From assembly GCF_004803915.1 (NCBI RefSeq), contig NZ_CP039396.1:806001-870000 (forward strand): 64,000 nt of DNA, read 5' to 3'. Below the pieces are notes generated by a model. The model was not told where the DNA came from and did no database searches. It saw nothing but the letters and a program-made list of their open reading frames with translations. Every line of letters starts with the position of its first letter. Position 1 is the first letter of the stretch. The stretch is from Duncaniella dubosii. Lineage in GTDB: Bacteria > Bacteroidota > Bacteroidia > Bacteroidales > Muribaculaceae. Shown in pieces: positions 8,969 to 18,705 of the stretch. The position numbers and the translations under genes are program-made.

Positions 8969-10201
8969 TTACAGAAACAGACACGCGTCGCCGTATGACA
9001 GAAAGCGGAAACGCTGGTCGTCAAGGGCATAATCATAGATCGAACGCCAATCAGGACTGCCGGGACTGCCTTGCAGGAATGCCGAGACGAGAAGCAAGAG
9101 CGTGGAACGCGGCTGATGGAAGTTTGTCACCATTCCTTTGACCACCTTGTACCGATAGCCCGGGGCTATCATCAATCGAGTCGAAGCGACAAAGACAGAC
9201 TCACCTGTTTCATCAAGATGCTTCAATATGGCCTTCATCGCGTCAGATACCGACAGTTGGGGATGGGAGGTATCGTATGGATACCACTGCGGAAGCACAT
9301 CTGCCGGCAATCCTTTCGCGAGACGGCATCCGAGATGATAGAGACTTTCAAGAGTGCGTACCGAAGTCGTCCCGACGGCAATCACCCGACGTGAGGTTTC
9401 GGCAAGCTCGGCAATCAGCTCTCGGCCGACAGCTATGAACTCGCTGTGCATGTCATGTTCGCCTATGACATCGGATTTCACCGGCTGAAACGTCCCTGCG
9501 CCGACATGGAGCGTCAGCTCACGGCGAGGAATCCCGCGACGGTCTATGCCGGAAAGCACCTCAGGCGTGAAATGCAGTCCGGCCGTCGGAGCGGCGACCG
9601 ACCCGTCGATATGAGAGAACACAGTCTGATAGTCGCGCGAGTCACTCTCCTCGGTCGAACGGTTGAGATAGGGAGGAATCGGAATCTCGCCTACGGCCGA
9701 GATGATGCGCGAGAATGTGACTGCCTCATTGTCCCATGAAAACTCGACGACCGACGTGTTGCCTTCGCGCGCGATACGGGTGGCCATGAGAGTCAGCCCC
9801 TCACCGTCAATCACGAGAGGCATGCGCAGAGGTTCGTTTTTCCAACGCTTGGAGTTGCCGACAAAACATGTCCACGAACAGCGCCCGGTCGATGCAAAGC
9901 TACAGGCGTAGTCAGCGGGAACTGACGGTTCGAGACAGAAAATCTCAATCAACGCACCGTCCGAAGCCTCACCCTTACGGAAGCGCAGACGTGCGTTGAT
10001 TACGCGGGTATTGTTATAGACCAGCATTGAGTCAGCAGGCAGCAGCTCAGGCAACTCGCTGAAAATGCGGGTCGACACATTGCCGTCGCCATCCTTTACG
10101 AGCAACAGACAGGCATCACGCACGGCAAGCGGATGCTTGGCAATGCGTTCGTCGGGAAGAGGATAATCGAATTTATCTATTCGTATGTCGCGGATATTCA
10201 T
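8969..10201 (-). CDS. queA: S-adenosylmethionine:tRNA ribosyltransferase-isomerase
   Basis: 410-residue enzyme of queuosine synthesis that moves the ribosyl part of SAM onto 7-aminomethyl-7-deazaguanine in tRNA. The family motifs are clear: FDYPLPDERIAKHPL near the N terminus, YNNTRVINARL, the RDYQTVFSHIDGSVAAPTAG region, and C-terminal GMVTNFHQPRSTLLLLVSAF. The length is at the long end but normal for Bacteroidetes. It overlaps rpe by 4 nt (ATGA) and is the last gene of a dedA-rpe-queA operon. Confidence 0.97.
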   Translation of the reverse strand: MNIRDIRIDKFDYPLPDERIAKHPLAVRDACLLLVKDGDGNVSTRIFSELPELLPADSMLVYNNTRVINARLRFRKGEASDGALIEIFCLEPSVPADYACSFASTGRCSWTCFVGNSKRWKNEPLRMPLVIDGEGLTLMATRIAREGNTSVVEFSWDNEAVTFSRIISAVGEIPIPPYLNRSTEESDSRDYQTVFSHIDGSVAAPTAGLHFTPEVLSGIDRRGIPRRELTLHVGAGTFQPVKSDVIGEHDMHSEFIAVGRELIAELAETSRRVIAVGTTSVRTLESLYHLGCRLAKGLPADVLPQWYPYDTSHPQLSVSDAMKAILKHLDETGESVFVASTRLMIAPGYRYKVVKGMVTNFHQPRSTLLLLVSAFLQGSPGSPDWRSIYDYALDDQRFRFLSYGDACLFL

Positions 10202-10851
10202 ACATCAAGTTCTATAAGGTCGGCTATAGCCTTATGGGGATTGTCAGCGCCAAACACATAGCTTCCGGCAACCAGCACGTCAGCCCCGGCTTCAATGAGG
10301 GCGGGCGCTGTGGAGAGGTTGACACCACCGTCAATCTCGATGACAGTTTCCGAGCCTGTCTCCTCGATAAGAGCACGCAGCTCGCGCACCTTACGGAGAG
10401 TGTTTGGGATGAAGCTCTGACCGCCGAAGCCCGGGTTCACGCTCATGAGAAGCACCATGTCAAGTTCACGGATTATATCGCGCAGGAACATGACCGGTGT
10501 GGCCGGATTAAGAGTAACGGCCGGACGCATGCCGGCATCACGGATCGTGTGGATTACACGGTCGAGATGAGTGCATGCCTCCCAGTGCACATTCATTATC
10601 TCAGCACCGGCGTCACGCACCCGGTCGACATAACGACCCGGCTCGGCCACCATCATGTGGACATCCAGCGGCTTCTCGGCAATGGTACTTATCGCCTTGA
10701 TGACCGGGAAACCGATAGTGATGTTGGGAACAAACATTCCATCCATCACATCAATGTGTATCATGGACGCACGACTCGTGTTGACCATGCTGACAGCTTC
10801 GCCGAGACGGGCGAAATCCGCTGAAAGAAGAGAAGGAGCTACTTGTATCAT
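10198..10851 (-). CDS. rpe: Ribulose-phosphate 3-epimerase
   Basis: 217-residue TIM-barrel enzyme that interconverts ribulose-5-phosphate and xylulose-5-phosphate in the pentose phosphate pathway. Visible motifs are APSLLSADFARLGEAV, the metal-binding HIDVMDGMFVPN, the DVHMMVAEP strand, VNPGFGGQSFIP, and EIDGGVN with the phosphate-binding end AGSYVFG. All expected active-site residues appear to be present. It is the middle gene of the operon, 62 bp after dedA and overlapping queA. Confidence 0.98.
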   Translation of the reverse strand: MIQVAPSLLSADFARLGEAVSMVNTSRASMIHIDVMDGMFVPNITIGFPVIKAISTIAEKPLDVHMMVAEPGRYVDRVRDAGAEIMNVHWEACTHLDRVIHTIRDAGMRPAVTLNPATPVMFLRDIIRELDMVLLMSVNPGFGGQSFIPNTLRKVRELRALIEETGSETVIEIDGGVNLSTAPALIEAGADVLVAGSYVFGADNPHKAIADLIELDV

Positions 10852-10913
10852 ATCAACTCTTGATGTGCACTATAGATTAATTAATAGGAAGAAGCTGGTA
10901 GAAGGAAGAGAAA

Positions 10914-11600
10914 TCAGACTGTCGGAGTCTGTTTGCTGGGCTTAAAGGCATTCCACAGGATGACACCTACGCAGATGATACCGATGCCGAGACCTATATA
11001 TGTAAGGTAGTCGTTATATTCCTCGACTTTAGCATAGAGCTGGTCCTGCGGAACCATTTTCCCGAGCCAGTAGCCGAGAGCGCCAAGCACAACATTCCAT
11101 GTAAGCGCTCCAAGCCCTGTGAAGATTATGAACTTACCGACATTCATACGGGCGAGTCCGGCCGGGATTGAAATCAGCTGACGCACTGCGGGAATCAGAC
11201 GGCCGATAAAGGTCGAGGCCGCCCCGTGTTTGTCGAAATATTCCTCGGCATGGCGCACCTTGGCTTCATCTATCAGACAGGCATGACCGAAACGGCTGTT
11301 GGCAAACTTATAGACAATCGGACGTCCGATCCACACGGAAAGATAGTAGTTGATGAGCGCACCGATAATCGCACCGACAGTCGCAAGACCGACAACGGCA
11401 AAGATATCGACATCCCCTTTGGTGCATGCGAGATATGCAGCCGGAGGAACTATGACTTCCGAGGGGAATGGGATGAATGAGCTCTCGACAATCATAAATC
11501 CGAGCACAAGAAGATAGACAGTCGTCGGGTCGGCGACCAGAAACTTCGCCATGATTCCGGCAGGATCAAAGATTGCCAGAAGAGGGAGTAAATCAAACAT
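10914..11600 (-). CDS. DedA family inner-membrane protein
   Basis: 228-residue protein with a DedA/SNARE-associated domain. These proteins are proposed undecaprenyl-phosphate or phospholipid flippases linked to the membrane potential. Hydrophobic segments lie at about residues 25-42, 50-85, 140-160 and 185-205. The family motif region is visible (SEVIVPPAAYLA, GRLIPAVRQLISIPAGLARM), with key acidic E48 and arginines R138 and R144. It is the first gene of the operon, with a promoter at about 11710. Confidence 0.93.
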   Translation of the reverse strand: MFDLLPLLAIFDPAGIMAKFLVADPTTVYLLVLGFMIVESSFIPFPSEVIVPPAAYLACTKGDVDIFAVVGLATVGAIIGALINYYLSVWIGRPIVYKFANSRFGHACLIDEAKVRHAEEYFDKHGAASTFIGRLIPAVRQLISIPAGLARMNVGKFIIFTGLGALTWNVVLGALGYWLGKMVPQDQLYAKVEEYNDYLTYIGLGIGIICVGVILWNAFKPSKQTPTV

Positions 11601-11706
11601 TTTCTAAACAATTATATGTGTGAGTAACGCAAATAAGACATCTGAAGCAGATGATAAAAATAGATTACACTGCTATAATGAAGAAGAACCGCAAAGGGTT
11701 CACAAT

Positions 11707-11715
11707 GCAAAATTA
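11707..11715 (-). promoter_or_regulatory. -7 element of dedA-rpe-queA promoter
   Basis: On the minus strand TAATTTTGC reads from 11715 to 11707. An ATTG lies about 20 bp upstream as a fair -33 element. The leader would be about 100 nt. Confidence 0.6.
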
Positions 11716-11735
11716 CATATTTAATAAGTAATAAC

Positions 11736-11763
11736 AATGGCTACCGATTAATCAGTAGCCATT
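11736..11763 (-). terminator. Terminator of the glycosylase gene
   Basis: AATGGCTAC and GTAGCCATT form a 9-bp stem around CGATTAATCA. On the minus strand it is followed by GTTATTACTTATT, a moderately T-rich tail. Confidence 0.65.
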
Positions 11764-11828
11764 TGTGTGCAAATTTGATTATTGCCGACTGCCCCAGTTC
11801 CTGCTATCGGACTTCACGTGTCAACCTC

Positions 11829-12419
11829 TCATATCAATCCCGCACGGATGAAAAGCTGCCTGTAGGCATCGGCCTTGGCCTCTACCGCAAGCGGATAGGC
11901 CCGCGATGTCGACGGCATGCGTGTGATTTCAAGCTCTCGTCCGTCAGCTTCCCATGTCACGTCGACCCATTCTCCGATTTTAGGGAGAGGCGACGATGTG
12001 AGCATCGCGACCACGCTTGCCGCTTTTTCGCCGGTGGTGGCGATAAAACGGCATTCCGGCATCTCGGCAAGCAATGCTCCGAGATTGACAGGCTCAACGA
12101 TGTCAAGAAATTTGTCGGAGGCGTTGTCTTTGAGTCTTCTGACAGCAGCCCCCGTGTCGTGGAGGGCAATCCCCTTTTCGGTCAGGAACTTTCTGATGGA
12201 TGCCTCGTCAAACGTCCCGTCGGACAGACGGAAATGATTCACATCTCCATAAAAGATTATTCCCATGATGCGCCAGAAGTCATTGGTCTTGTTGGGATAA
12301 TAAAACTCCATTGACCATCGCAGAGGTTTCGGAGGGAAAGTTCCCATGATCAACACCCGCGCATCGTGCGGGATAAATGGCGGAAAGGGATGCCGCTCAA
12401 CAGGTATATTGTCAGTCAT
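11829..12419 (-). CDS. Uracil-DNA glycosylase superfamily protein
   Basis: 196-residue protein with the uracil-DNA glycosylase fold (PF03167). The first motif is LIMGTFPPKPLRWSMEFYYP (about 27-46), where GTFPP replaces the classical GxDPY water-activating loop. It also has FWRIMG and the late MPSTSRAY in place of the HPSP-like motif. The group resembles mismatch/uracil glycosylases seen in Bacteroidetes; the exact lesion is unknown. It begins 33 bp after the repaired end of the flavodiiron gene, so they may share a transcript. Confidence 0.78.
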   Translation of the reverse strand: MTDNIPVERHPFPPFIPHDARVLIMGTFPPKPLRWSMEFYYPNKTNDFWRIMGIIFYGDVNHFRLSDGTFDEASIRKFLTEKGIALHDTGAAVRRLKDNASDKFLDIVEPVNLGALLAEMPECRFIATTGEKAASVVAMLTSSPLPKIGEWVDVTWEADGRELEITRMPSTSRAYPLAVEAKADAYRQLFIRAGLI

Positions 12420-12452
12420 AACAGCTCGGATGAGTTAAGTCGGATAGAAAAT

Positions 12453-13648
12453 TTATTGAAGAAGTTTTGCTGCGAGCGCACAGGCTGCATCGCGGCATTG
12501 CTGCAGCTGAACGGCGGTGGCCGCCTGTTTGAACGCTATGGGTTCGGCTGCACTGACAGCTCCGATGCTTTCAATATATGAGTTCATAGCTCCGACTGCC
12601 TTCTGCCCCATGTGCAGGAACCGATCAGAAGCACATCCCGGTTTTTCACTCCGCGAGTGGCAATAGCCTCCATCACGTTGCGCACAGGCGGGAAAAGGGT
12701 ATCGGAATATGTCGGAGCGGCAATCACCAGACCGCGGTGTCTGAAAATATCGCTTAACATAAAGCTCAGGTCTGAGACCGAGGCATTGTGAACATCTATC
12801 TCCCGGATTCCGGCTTCGGCAAGAACTTCGGCTGCGGTCTCGGCCATCAGCTCGGTGTTGCCATACATCGAACCATAGATAACCGTGACACCATTATCGA
12901 GCGGTTCATAAAGACTGAGCCGGTCATAAATCCCGACAACCTCTGAAATCCTGTCACGCCACACCGGGCCGTGGGTAGTACAGAGAGTCCTGACAGCCAC
13001 ATTGTCAAACTTTCTCAACGCTTTCTGCACGAACAAGCCATATTTGCCAACTATGCTGCTGTAATAGCGGACCATCTCGGGAAAATAGCGAGACGTATCC
13101 ATATCGCTGTCAACCACAGCTCCTGCAAGAGCACCGAAACAGCCGAAAGCATCACCGGAAAACAATGTTTCCTCTTCCACAAAATAGGTCATCATCGTCT
13201 CAGGCCAGTGAACCATCGGAGTCAGTGTAAACCGTAGGTTCACATCCGCGCCAAGCGACAGCGTGTCCCCATCCTTGACAGCAAGAGTCTTGTCGGCCAC
13301 ACCATAGAAACCATTGACCATCGCAAGAGTCTGGGCATTACCGACGATGACGATATCAGGATAGGCATCACGCAGCATTTTTATCGCGCCCGAATGATCA
13401 GGCTCCATGTGGTTTATGATAAGATAATCGGGCTTGCGGTCACCGATAATGTCACGGATATGCTCAATCTGACGGAGGGCATAGCACGCCTCAACCCCAT
13501 CGACTATCGCAGTCTTGTCAGCACCGGTGATAAGATACGAGTTATAGCTGACTCCATAAGGGAGAGGCCACATGGCCTCGAAGCGGGATGTCGTGCGGTC
13601 GTTTACACCTATATAATGTATGTGGTCTGAAATTCTGGAAACTTTCAT
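12453..13648 (-). CDS. A-type flavoprotein / flavodiiron protein (frameshifted in this sequence)
   Basis: Soluble O2- or NO-reducing enzyme made of a metallo-beta-lactamase-like diiron domain (ligand motif INHMEPDHSGA) and a C-terminal flavodoxin domain starting near VTVIYGSMYGNTELMAET. Read as is, translation stops at 12584 after GSCTWGRRQSEL. Adding one C near 12605 restores WGQKAVGAMNSYIESIGAV and a 398-residue protein ending at 12453, the usual family length. The break is therefore probably a sequencing error. Flavodiiron proteins protect anaerobes from oxygen or nitric oxide, which fits a gut anaerobe. Confidence 0.87.
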
Positions 13649-13707
13649 CTGTCCAATCGCTTTTACAAGAAAAAATATTGTGTGTGTATTAACTGTAAAT
13701 AAATAGT

Positions 13708-13742
13708 AAAGGCCACGGCAATGAGATGTAACCGCAGCCTTT
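13708..13742 (-). terminator. Terminator after efp
   Basis: On the minus strand AAAGGCTGCGG pairs with CCGTGGCCTTT (11 bp, two G-T pairs), followed by an AT-rich tail. It closes the aspS-to-efp gene run. Confidence 0.65.
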
Positions 13743-13794
13743 ATTCCTATAAAATTCTTCCGCAGGAAAGATATATTCCCGTAAAAGAAAAGTC

Positions 13795-14361
13795 TTATTC
13801 CTTGATACGCTCTACGTAAGAACCGTCGCGGGTATCGACACGCACCTTATCGCCGATGTTGCAGAAAAGGGGCACACGGATTTCAGCACCGGTCTCAAGA
13901 GTAGCGGGCTTGAGAGTATTGGTTGCGGTGTCACCCTTTATACCGGGTTCGGTGTATGTGATTTCAAGCACAACGCTGGTAGGCATCTCACAGGTAAGGA
14001 TAGTTTCGGAAGCTGCGTGAACCATAGCTTCGCAGATGTCACCTTCCTTGAGGAACTGAACACCGTCGATGCTCTCGCCGGGAAGCGCTACCTGCTCGAA
14101 AGTTTCGGTGTGCATAAAGTTGTAGCCCATATCGTCACGGTAGAGATACTGGTAGGGACGACGCTCGATGCGCACTTCGTTAACCTTCACGCCAGAGTTC
14201 CAAGTCTTGTCGAGGACACGGCCTGTCTTGACGTTTTTAAGCTTTGTGCGGACGAAAGCAGGGCCTTTGCCGGGCTTTACGTGGAGGAATTCAACAATAA
14301 AGAAGTAGTTGCCGTCGATATCGAGGCACATACCGTTTTTAAAGTCTGCAGTAGTTGCCAT
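13795..14361 (-). CDS. efp: Elongation factor P
   Basis: 188-residue factor that binds between the P and E sites of stalled ribosomes and helps peptide bonds form at polyproline stretches. Domain I carries the tip loop VKPGKGPAF with the conserved K32, the site that other lineages modify. OB domains II and III follow, with the C-terminal [21 protein letters not shown] signature. Length is normal. It starts 59 bp after slyD, so it is probably the last gene of a long co-directional run. No EF-P modification gene is in the window. Confidence 0.98.
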   Translation of the reverse strand: MATTADFKNGMCLDIDGNYFFIVEFLHVKPGKGPAFVRTKLKNVKTGRVLDKTWNSGVKVNEVRIERRPYQYLYRDDMGYNFMHTETFEQVALPGESIDGVQFLKEGDICEAMVHAASETILTCEMPTSVVLEITYTEPGIKGDTATNTLKPATLETGAEIRVPLFCNIGDKVRVDTRDGSYVERIKE

Positions 14362-14420
14362 GTGTTGTAGATGGTGTTGTTTTGATTAAGCGTAAAAAAA
14401 TTTAAGGGTGGGCCGGAAGG

Positions 14421-14987
14421 TTACTTGCCGCATCCGTCACAACCGCAAGAGCTGTCGCCGCAGTCTGAGTCACCGCATCCGCCGCCGCAACATCCGCCGC
14501 CACAGGTGGGGTGAAGTTCTTCGGGCTTAGCGTCGCGGACAGTGACGACCTTGCCTTTGAAGCAGAGATCCTTGCCCACAAGAGGATGATTGAAGTCCAT
14601 GACCACATGGTCGGGTGTAACTTCAAGCACCTTGCCGGTGATGCGGAATCCGTCGCCTGTCATCATTGGGATATAGGCGTCCTTCTTGATAGTCTCGGCA
14701 TCAAACTTTCCGTCGACCATAAAGATGTCTTTGTCAAGACGGGCCACATCGTCGGGATTATAGGGGAAACCCTCTCCGGCAGCTACAGGAACGTCAAATG
14801 TCTGACCGGGTTCAAGCCCTTCGAGCGCACGCTCAAGCGGGAGAATGAGTCCTTTTGTCACTCCAAAGATAAAACGTTCGGGCTCTTCGTCGACAACGTT
14901 GTGGACAAGAGTTTCGGTCCCGTCAGGAGCGACTTCATAGAGATCATAGCTTATTTCGACATATTTGCCAGGGAGAATCTTTTCCAT
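14421..14987 (-). CDS. slyD: SlyD-like FKBP peptidyl-prolyl isomerase with metal-binding tail
   Basis: 188-residue cytosolic chaperone and prolyl isomerase. The FKBP part (about 1-75, with VDEEPERFIFGVTKGLILPLE) is interrupted by the insert-in-flap domain (about 75-125). The end is rich in Cys and Gly, with nine cysteines in the last 30 residues (CGGGCCGGGCG, then CGDSSCGC). This resembles the histidine/cysteine-rich nickel-binding tail of E. coli SlyD, so it likely binds nickel or another soft metal. It lies between the zinc-ribbon gene and efp. Confidence 0.92.
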   Translation of the reverse strand: MEKILPGKYVEISYDLYEVAPDGTETLVHNVVDEEPERFIFGVTKGLILPLERALEGLEPGQTFDVPVAAGEGFPYNPDDVARLDKDIFMVDGKFDAETIKKDAYIPMMTGDGFRITGKVLEVTPDHVVMDFNHPLVGKDLCFKGKVVTVRDAKPEELHPTCGGGCCGGGCGDSDCGDSSCGCDGCGK

Positions 14988-15038
14988 AATTATTTTAAGT
15001 TTTGTTTAGTCGGTTGAGAACTGAATCTATAAAATTCC

Positions 15039-15803
15039 TTACTCAGTCACTCCGGCCAGTTCAGGATCAATCATGATACGTCCGCAGTATTCACAGACGA
15101 TGATTTTCTTGTGCATCTTGATTTCCATCTGCTTCTGCGGGGGAATGCGGTTGAAGCATCCGCCACAGGCGTTACGCTGGATGTAGACAACGCCGAGACC
15201 GTTGCGGGCATTCTTGCGGATACGCTTGAAAGCTGTGAGAGTGCGTGTGTCAATCTTAGGTTCGATTTCCTTTGCGTTAAGACGCAGACGCTCTTCGTCT
15301 TTCTTGGTCTCTGACACGATTTCTTCAAGCTGGTGACGCTTGTCGACAAGGATGTGGTTGCGGTCGGAAAGCGATTCCTCAGCCGCAGCGATGTCGGCTG
15401 TCTTGTTTTCAATCTCGCGGGCATACTGGTTGATGCGCTTTTCCGAGAGCTGGATTTCGAGAGTCTGGAATTCTATCTCCTTTGATAACAAATCAAACTC
15501 ACGATTGTTGCGCACGTTGTCAAGCTGCTGCTTGTAGGTCGCAATCTGAGCCTGAGCCTGCTCGATGTTGTTTTTCTCCTTGGCCGACTTGAGGCGCAGG
15601 TCCTCGATTTCGGCATGGAACTTATCGATGCGGGTGTGGAGACCCTCGATGTGGTCTTCGAGGTCACGCACTTCCTCCGGGAGCTCGCCGCGGATGGTCT
15701 TGATGCGGTCAATCTCGGAAAGGATAGTCTGGAGCTCGTAGAGGGCGCGGAGGCGCTGCTCAACTGACAATGACTGTTCGGATTTATTTTGGTCTATCGC
15801 CAT
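15039..15803 (-). CDS. Coiled-coil zinc-ribbon protein (C4-type, DUF164 family)
   Basis: 254-residue soluble protein. Residues about 10-180 form a long charged coiled coil (IEGLHTRIDKFHAEIEDLRL and similar heptads). The C terminus is a zinc ribbon with two CxxC pairs: CGGC at about 211 and CEYC at about 235, followed by GRIMIDPEL. Family members are found throughout bacteria and often sit beside nif3, as here (35 bp gap); the role is not settled, with nucleic-acid or ribosome-related functions proposed. Confidence 0.9.
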   Translation of the reverse strand: MAIDQNKSEQSLSVEQRLRALYELQTILSEIDRIKTIRGELPEEVRDLEDHIEGLHTRIDKFHAEIEDLRLKSAKEKNNIEQAQAQIATYKQQLDNVRNNREFDLLSKEIEFQTLEIQLSEKRINQYAREIENKTADIAAAEESLSDRNHILVDKRHQLEEIVSETKKDEERLRLNAKEIEPKIDTRTLTAFKRIRKNARNGLGVVYIQRNACGGCFNRIPPQKQMEIKMHKKIIVCEYCGRIMIDPELAGVTE

Positions 15804-15838
15804 ATATGTATATATGTAGAATTTTTATAATTCTTCTT

Positions 15839-16651
15839 TCAGACGTAGCACACCGGATTGTGTTCGGCGTGCGATTGCCGGACTGCAAAGGTAGGAAATT
15901 TTTCTGAAATTATGGCCGAAAAAATTGACTTAGTGCATATTTCGCTTTCAAAATGCCCGGTATCGACCATAAGAATAGCCCTTCCGTGGTCGACAAAGTC
16001 GTGATAGCGGGTGTCGGAAGTTATATATGCGTCAGCTCCCGCAGCAATCGCATCGCCGATGAACTCGCCGCCCGAACCGCTGCAAAGAGCTACTCGCCTG
16101 ATTTCTTTCAGCCCGGCCGGCCCTTCAGAACGGCGCACGACCGGCGCACCGTAGACCTCCTTGACACGGGCGATGAACCCGTCGACCGACATCGGCGACG
16201 GATATTCCCCTACTATGCCAAGACCGGTATCAGTGCTTCCCGGCTGCGGCGCAAGCACGCGCATTGACTCAAGGCCGAGCATGACACCGAGCTTGCGCGA
16301 CACACCGTGGCTCGCAGAATCGAGCGCGGTGTGCGACGAATAGACGGCTATACCTGCCTTTATAGCAGAAATCACCGCGCGCTCCACGGGGGAAGCGCCG
16401 GTGATCTGTCTGAGTCCTTTGAATATCAACGGATGATGTGAGACAATCAGATTGCACCCTTCGGCCTCCGCCTCAGCCACCACATCGGGAGTGACATCGA
16501 GACAGAGCATAGCGCCGGTGCATGGCGCGTCGGGCGATAGCGGACAAAGCTGCCAGCCTGTATTGTCCCACTTCTCCTGAAGACCCGGAGATGCGAAGTC
16601 TTCAATGCAGCCGACTATTTCGGCAAGCGTCACGGATTGCTTCGCGCTCAT
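15839..16651 (-). CDS. Nif3-like dinuclear metal-centre protein
   Basis: 270-residue NIF3/YbgI/YqfO family protein that forms toroidal hexamers with two metals per subunit. The metal ligands are visible in IVSHHPLIFKGL (about 69-80), SSHTALD (about 106-112) and HFESE near the C terminus. It is the short type, without the PII-like insertion found in longer homologues. The biochemical role is unsettled, with GTP cyclohydrolase-related or hydrolase activity suggested. It begins 9 bp after aspS and is followed by the zinc-ribbon gene, so it lies in the same transcription unit. Confidence 0.92.
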   Translation of the reverse strand: MSAKQSVTLAEIVGCIEDFASPGLQEKWDNTGWQLCPLSPDAPCTGAMLCLDVTPDVVAEAEAEGCNLIVSHHPLIFKGLRQITGASPVERAVISAIKAGIAVYSSHTALDSASHGVSRKLGVMLGLESMRVLAPQPGSTDTGLGIVGEYPSPMSVDGFIARVKEVYGAPVVRRSEGPAGLKEIRRVALCSGSGGEFIGDAIAAGADAYITSDTRYHDFVDHGRAILMVDTGHFESEICTKSIFSAIISEKFPTFAVRQSHAEHNPVCYV

Positions 16652-16660
16652 GGTCGTGGT

Positions 16661-18423
16661 TTATTTCTTTTCGTCGGAAAGATCGATGCGGATGCTTAGC
16701 TCTTCGAGCTGAGATTCGTCGATGGCCGACGGGGCATCAATCATCATGTCGCGCCCGGAATTGTTCTTCGGGAATGCAATCACGTCGCGGATCGAATCGA
16801 GTCCGGCAAGGATGCTGACGAAACGGTCGAATCCGAAGGCAAGACCTCCGTGGGGGGGCGCACCAAACTTGAAGGCGTTCATCAGGAAGCCGAACTTATA
16901 TTGTGCGTCCTCTTCGGTGAGACCGAGCAGACGGAACATCTTGTCCTGAAGTTCAGCCTCGTGGATACGGATTGAACCGCCGCCCAGCTCGTTGCCGTTG
17001 ACAACCATGTCGTAGGCAGTCGCACGCACAGCGCCGGTATCGCTGTCAAGGAGATGTATATCTTCGGGGTTCGGAGAGGTGAAGGGATGGTGCATCGCAT
17101 AGTAGCGCTGAGTCTCTTCGTCCCATTCGAAGAGGGGGAAGTCAATGACCCAGAGACACGAGAACTTCTGCGGGTCGCGGAGTCCGAGACGTGAACCCAT
17201 CTCAAGACGGAGTTCGCAGAGCTGCTTGCGGGTCTTCATTGTCGGGCCGGCAAGAATCAGGATAAGGTCACCTGCCTTTGCGCCGCAACGGTCGGCCCAT
17301 GCGCGGAGTTCGTCTTCGGTGTAGAATTTCGATACTGACGATTTGATCGAGCCGTCGGCCTCTACTTGACCCACATCATGCCTTTGGCACCAATCTGCGG
17401 ACGTTTAACGAAATCGGTCAGCTGGTCGAGCTGCTTGCGGGTGTAGTCGGCACAGCCGGGTGCTACGATAGCGCCGACATACTCGGCATCATCAAGCACG
17501 GCGAAGCCCTTGCCTCCGGTGAGATCCTTGATTTCGACAAACTCCATGCCGAAGCGGGTGTCGGGCTTGTCAGAACCATAGAGACGCATAGCGTCGGCCC
17601 ATGTCATGCGAGGGAACGGATCGGTGAAATCAATATCCTTGACATATTTGAAAATATGCTTTACAAGTCCTTCAAACATATTGAGCACATCTTCCTGATC
17701 GACAAACGACATCTCGCAGTCAATCTGGGTGAACTCAGGCTGACGGTCGGCGCGGAGGTCTTCGTCGCGGAAACATTTCACAATCTGGAAGTAACGGTCG
17801 AAACCGCTGACCATCAGAAGCTGCTTGAAAGTCTGTGGCGACTGTGGAAGAGCGTAGAACTCACCGGGATTCATGCGCGAGGGAACAACGAAGTCGCGCG
17901 CACCCTCGGGAGTAGACTTGATGAGCACCGGGGTCTCCACCTCAAGGAAGCCCTTGGAGTCGAGGTAGCGACGGATTTCAAAAGCCATGCGGTGGCGGAG
18001 TTCGAGATTCGCTCGCACGCAGTTGCGACGAAGGTCGAGATAGCGGTATTTCATGCGGAGGTCGTCGCCGCCGTCAGTGTCGTCCTCGATTGTGAAAGGG
18101 GGCACTTCGCTGCGGTTAAGCACCTTCAGCTCCGATGCGATGATTTCGATGTCGCCTGTCGGGAGATTCGGGTTCTTGCTGGTGCGCTCGGCAACCTTGC
18201 CTTTAACCTGAACCACAAACTCACGTCCGAGATGATTGGCTGCCTCACAGAGAGCAGCATCATTTTCGATGTTAAACACCACCTGAGTAATACCGTAGCG
18301 GTCACGCACGTCTACAAAGGTCATACCACCCATCTTGCGGGCGCGCTGCACCCAGCCGGCGAGGGTCACTTCCTGACCCGCATCGCTGAGTCGGAGTTCG
18401 CCGCATGTTTTCGTTCTATACAT
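16661..18423 (-). CDS. aspS: Aspartyl-tRNA synthetase (frameshifted in this sequence)
   Basis: Class II synthetase charging tRNA with aspartate. The N-terminal OB anticodon domain ([22 protein letters not shown]) is followed by class II motif 2 ([19 protein letters not shown]), the GAD insertion domain, and motif 3 ([16 protein letters not shown]). Read as is, the gene stops at 17362 after GMMWVK. One extra G in AAGTAG (about 17366) joins it to [14 protein letters not shown] and gives 587 residues, the usual length. Because aspS is essential, the break is almost certainly an error. It heads a long gene run behind a very good promoter. Confidence 0.95.
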
Positions 18424-18520
18424 AGCAGAACTGGTTCTATTTAGATATATTTAATCCGGATTGGTTAATTTTTCAAGCACACGATAGGCAACAGCCTGAA
18501 GCCAACGGCACTTCAATGTG

Positions 18521-18552
18521 CAAAATTACAAAGAATCAGATAGAAAATCAAA
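18521..18552 (-). promoter_or_regulatory. Promoter of the aspS gene run
   Basis: On the minus strand TTTG (18552-18549), a 20-bp spacer and TAATTTTG (18528-18521) match the Bacteroidetes promoter almost perfectly. The leader to aspS is about 90 nt. Confidence 0.82.
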
Positions 18553-18663
18553 AAAAAATCATTCCACCGGACAAATTTAGACCCTCAGCCTGATATTGGC
18601 TACAAATTCAACGTTTTCATGTTCAAAAGCCACAATCTGGATAAATTTATTGAATATTATGGA

Positions 18664-18672
18664 TAATTTTGC
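18664..18672 (+). promoter_or_regulatory. -7 element of the ECF sigma gene
   Basis: TAATTTTGC lies 34 bp upstream of the start codon. The -33 region is not convincing, so control by a dedicated factor is possible. Confidence 0.5.
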
Positions 18673-18705
18673 AGCCGGAATACATTTTAGAATAACTCAC
18701 GCCTT

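Noticed and set aside
12366..12581. Plus-strand frame of 71 codons
   Set aside because: It is the antisense of the repaired C terminus of the flavodiiron gene on the minus strand.
16661..18423. aspS as a real pseudogene or as two separate genes
   Set aside because: A single G restores a full-length essential enzyme, and the same error type recurs across the window.
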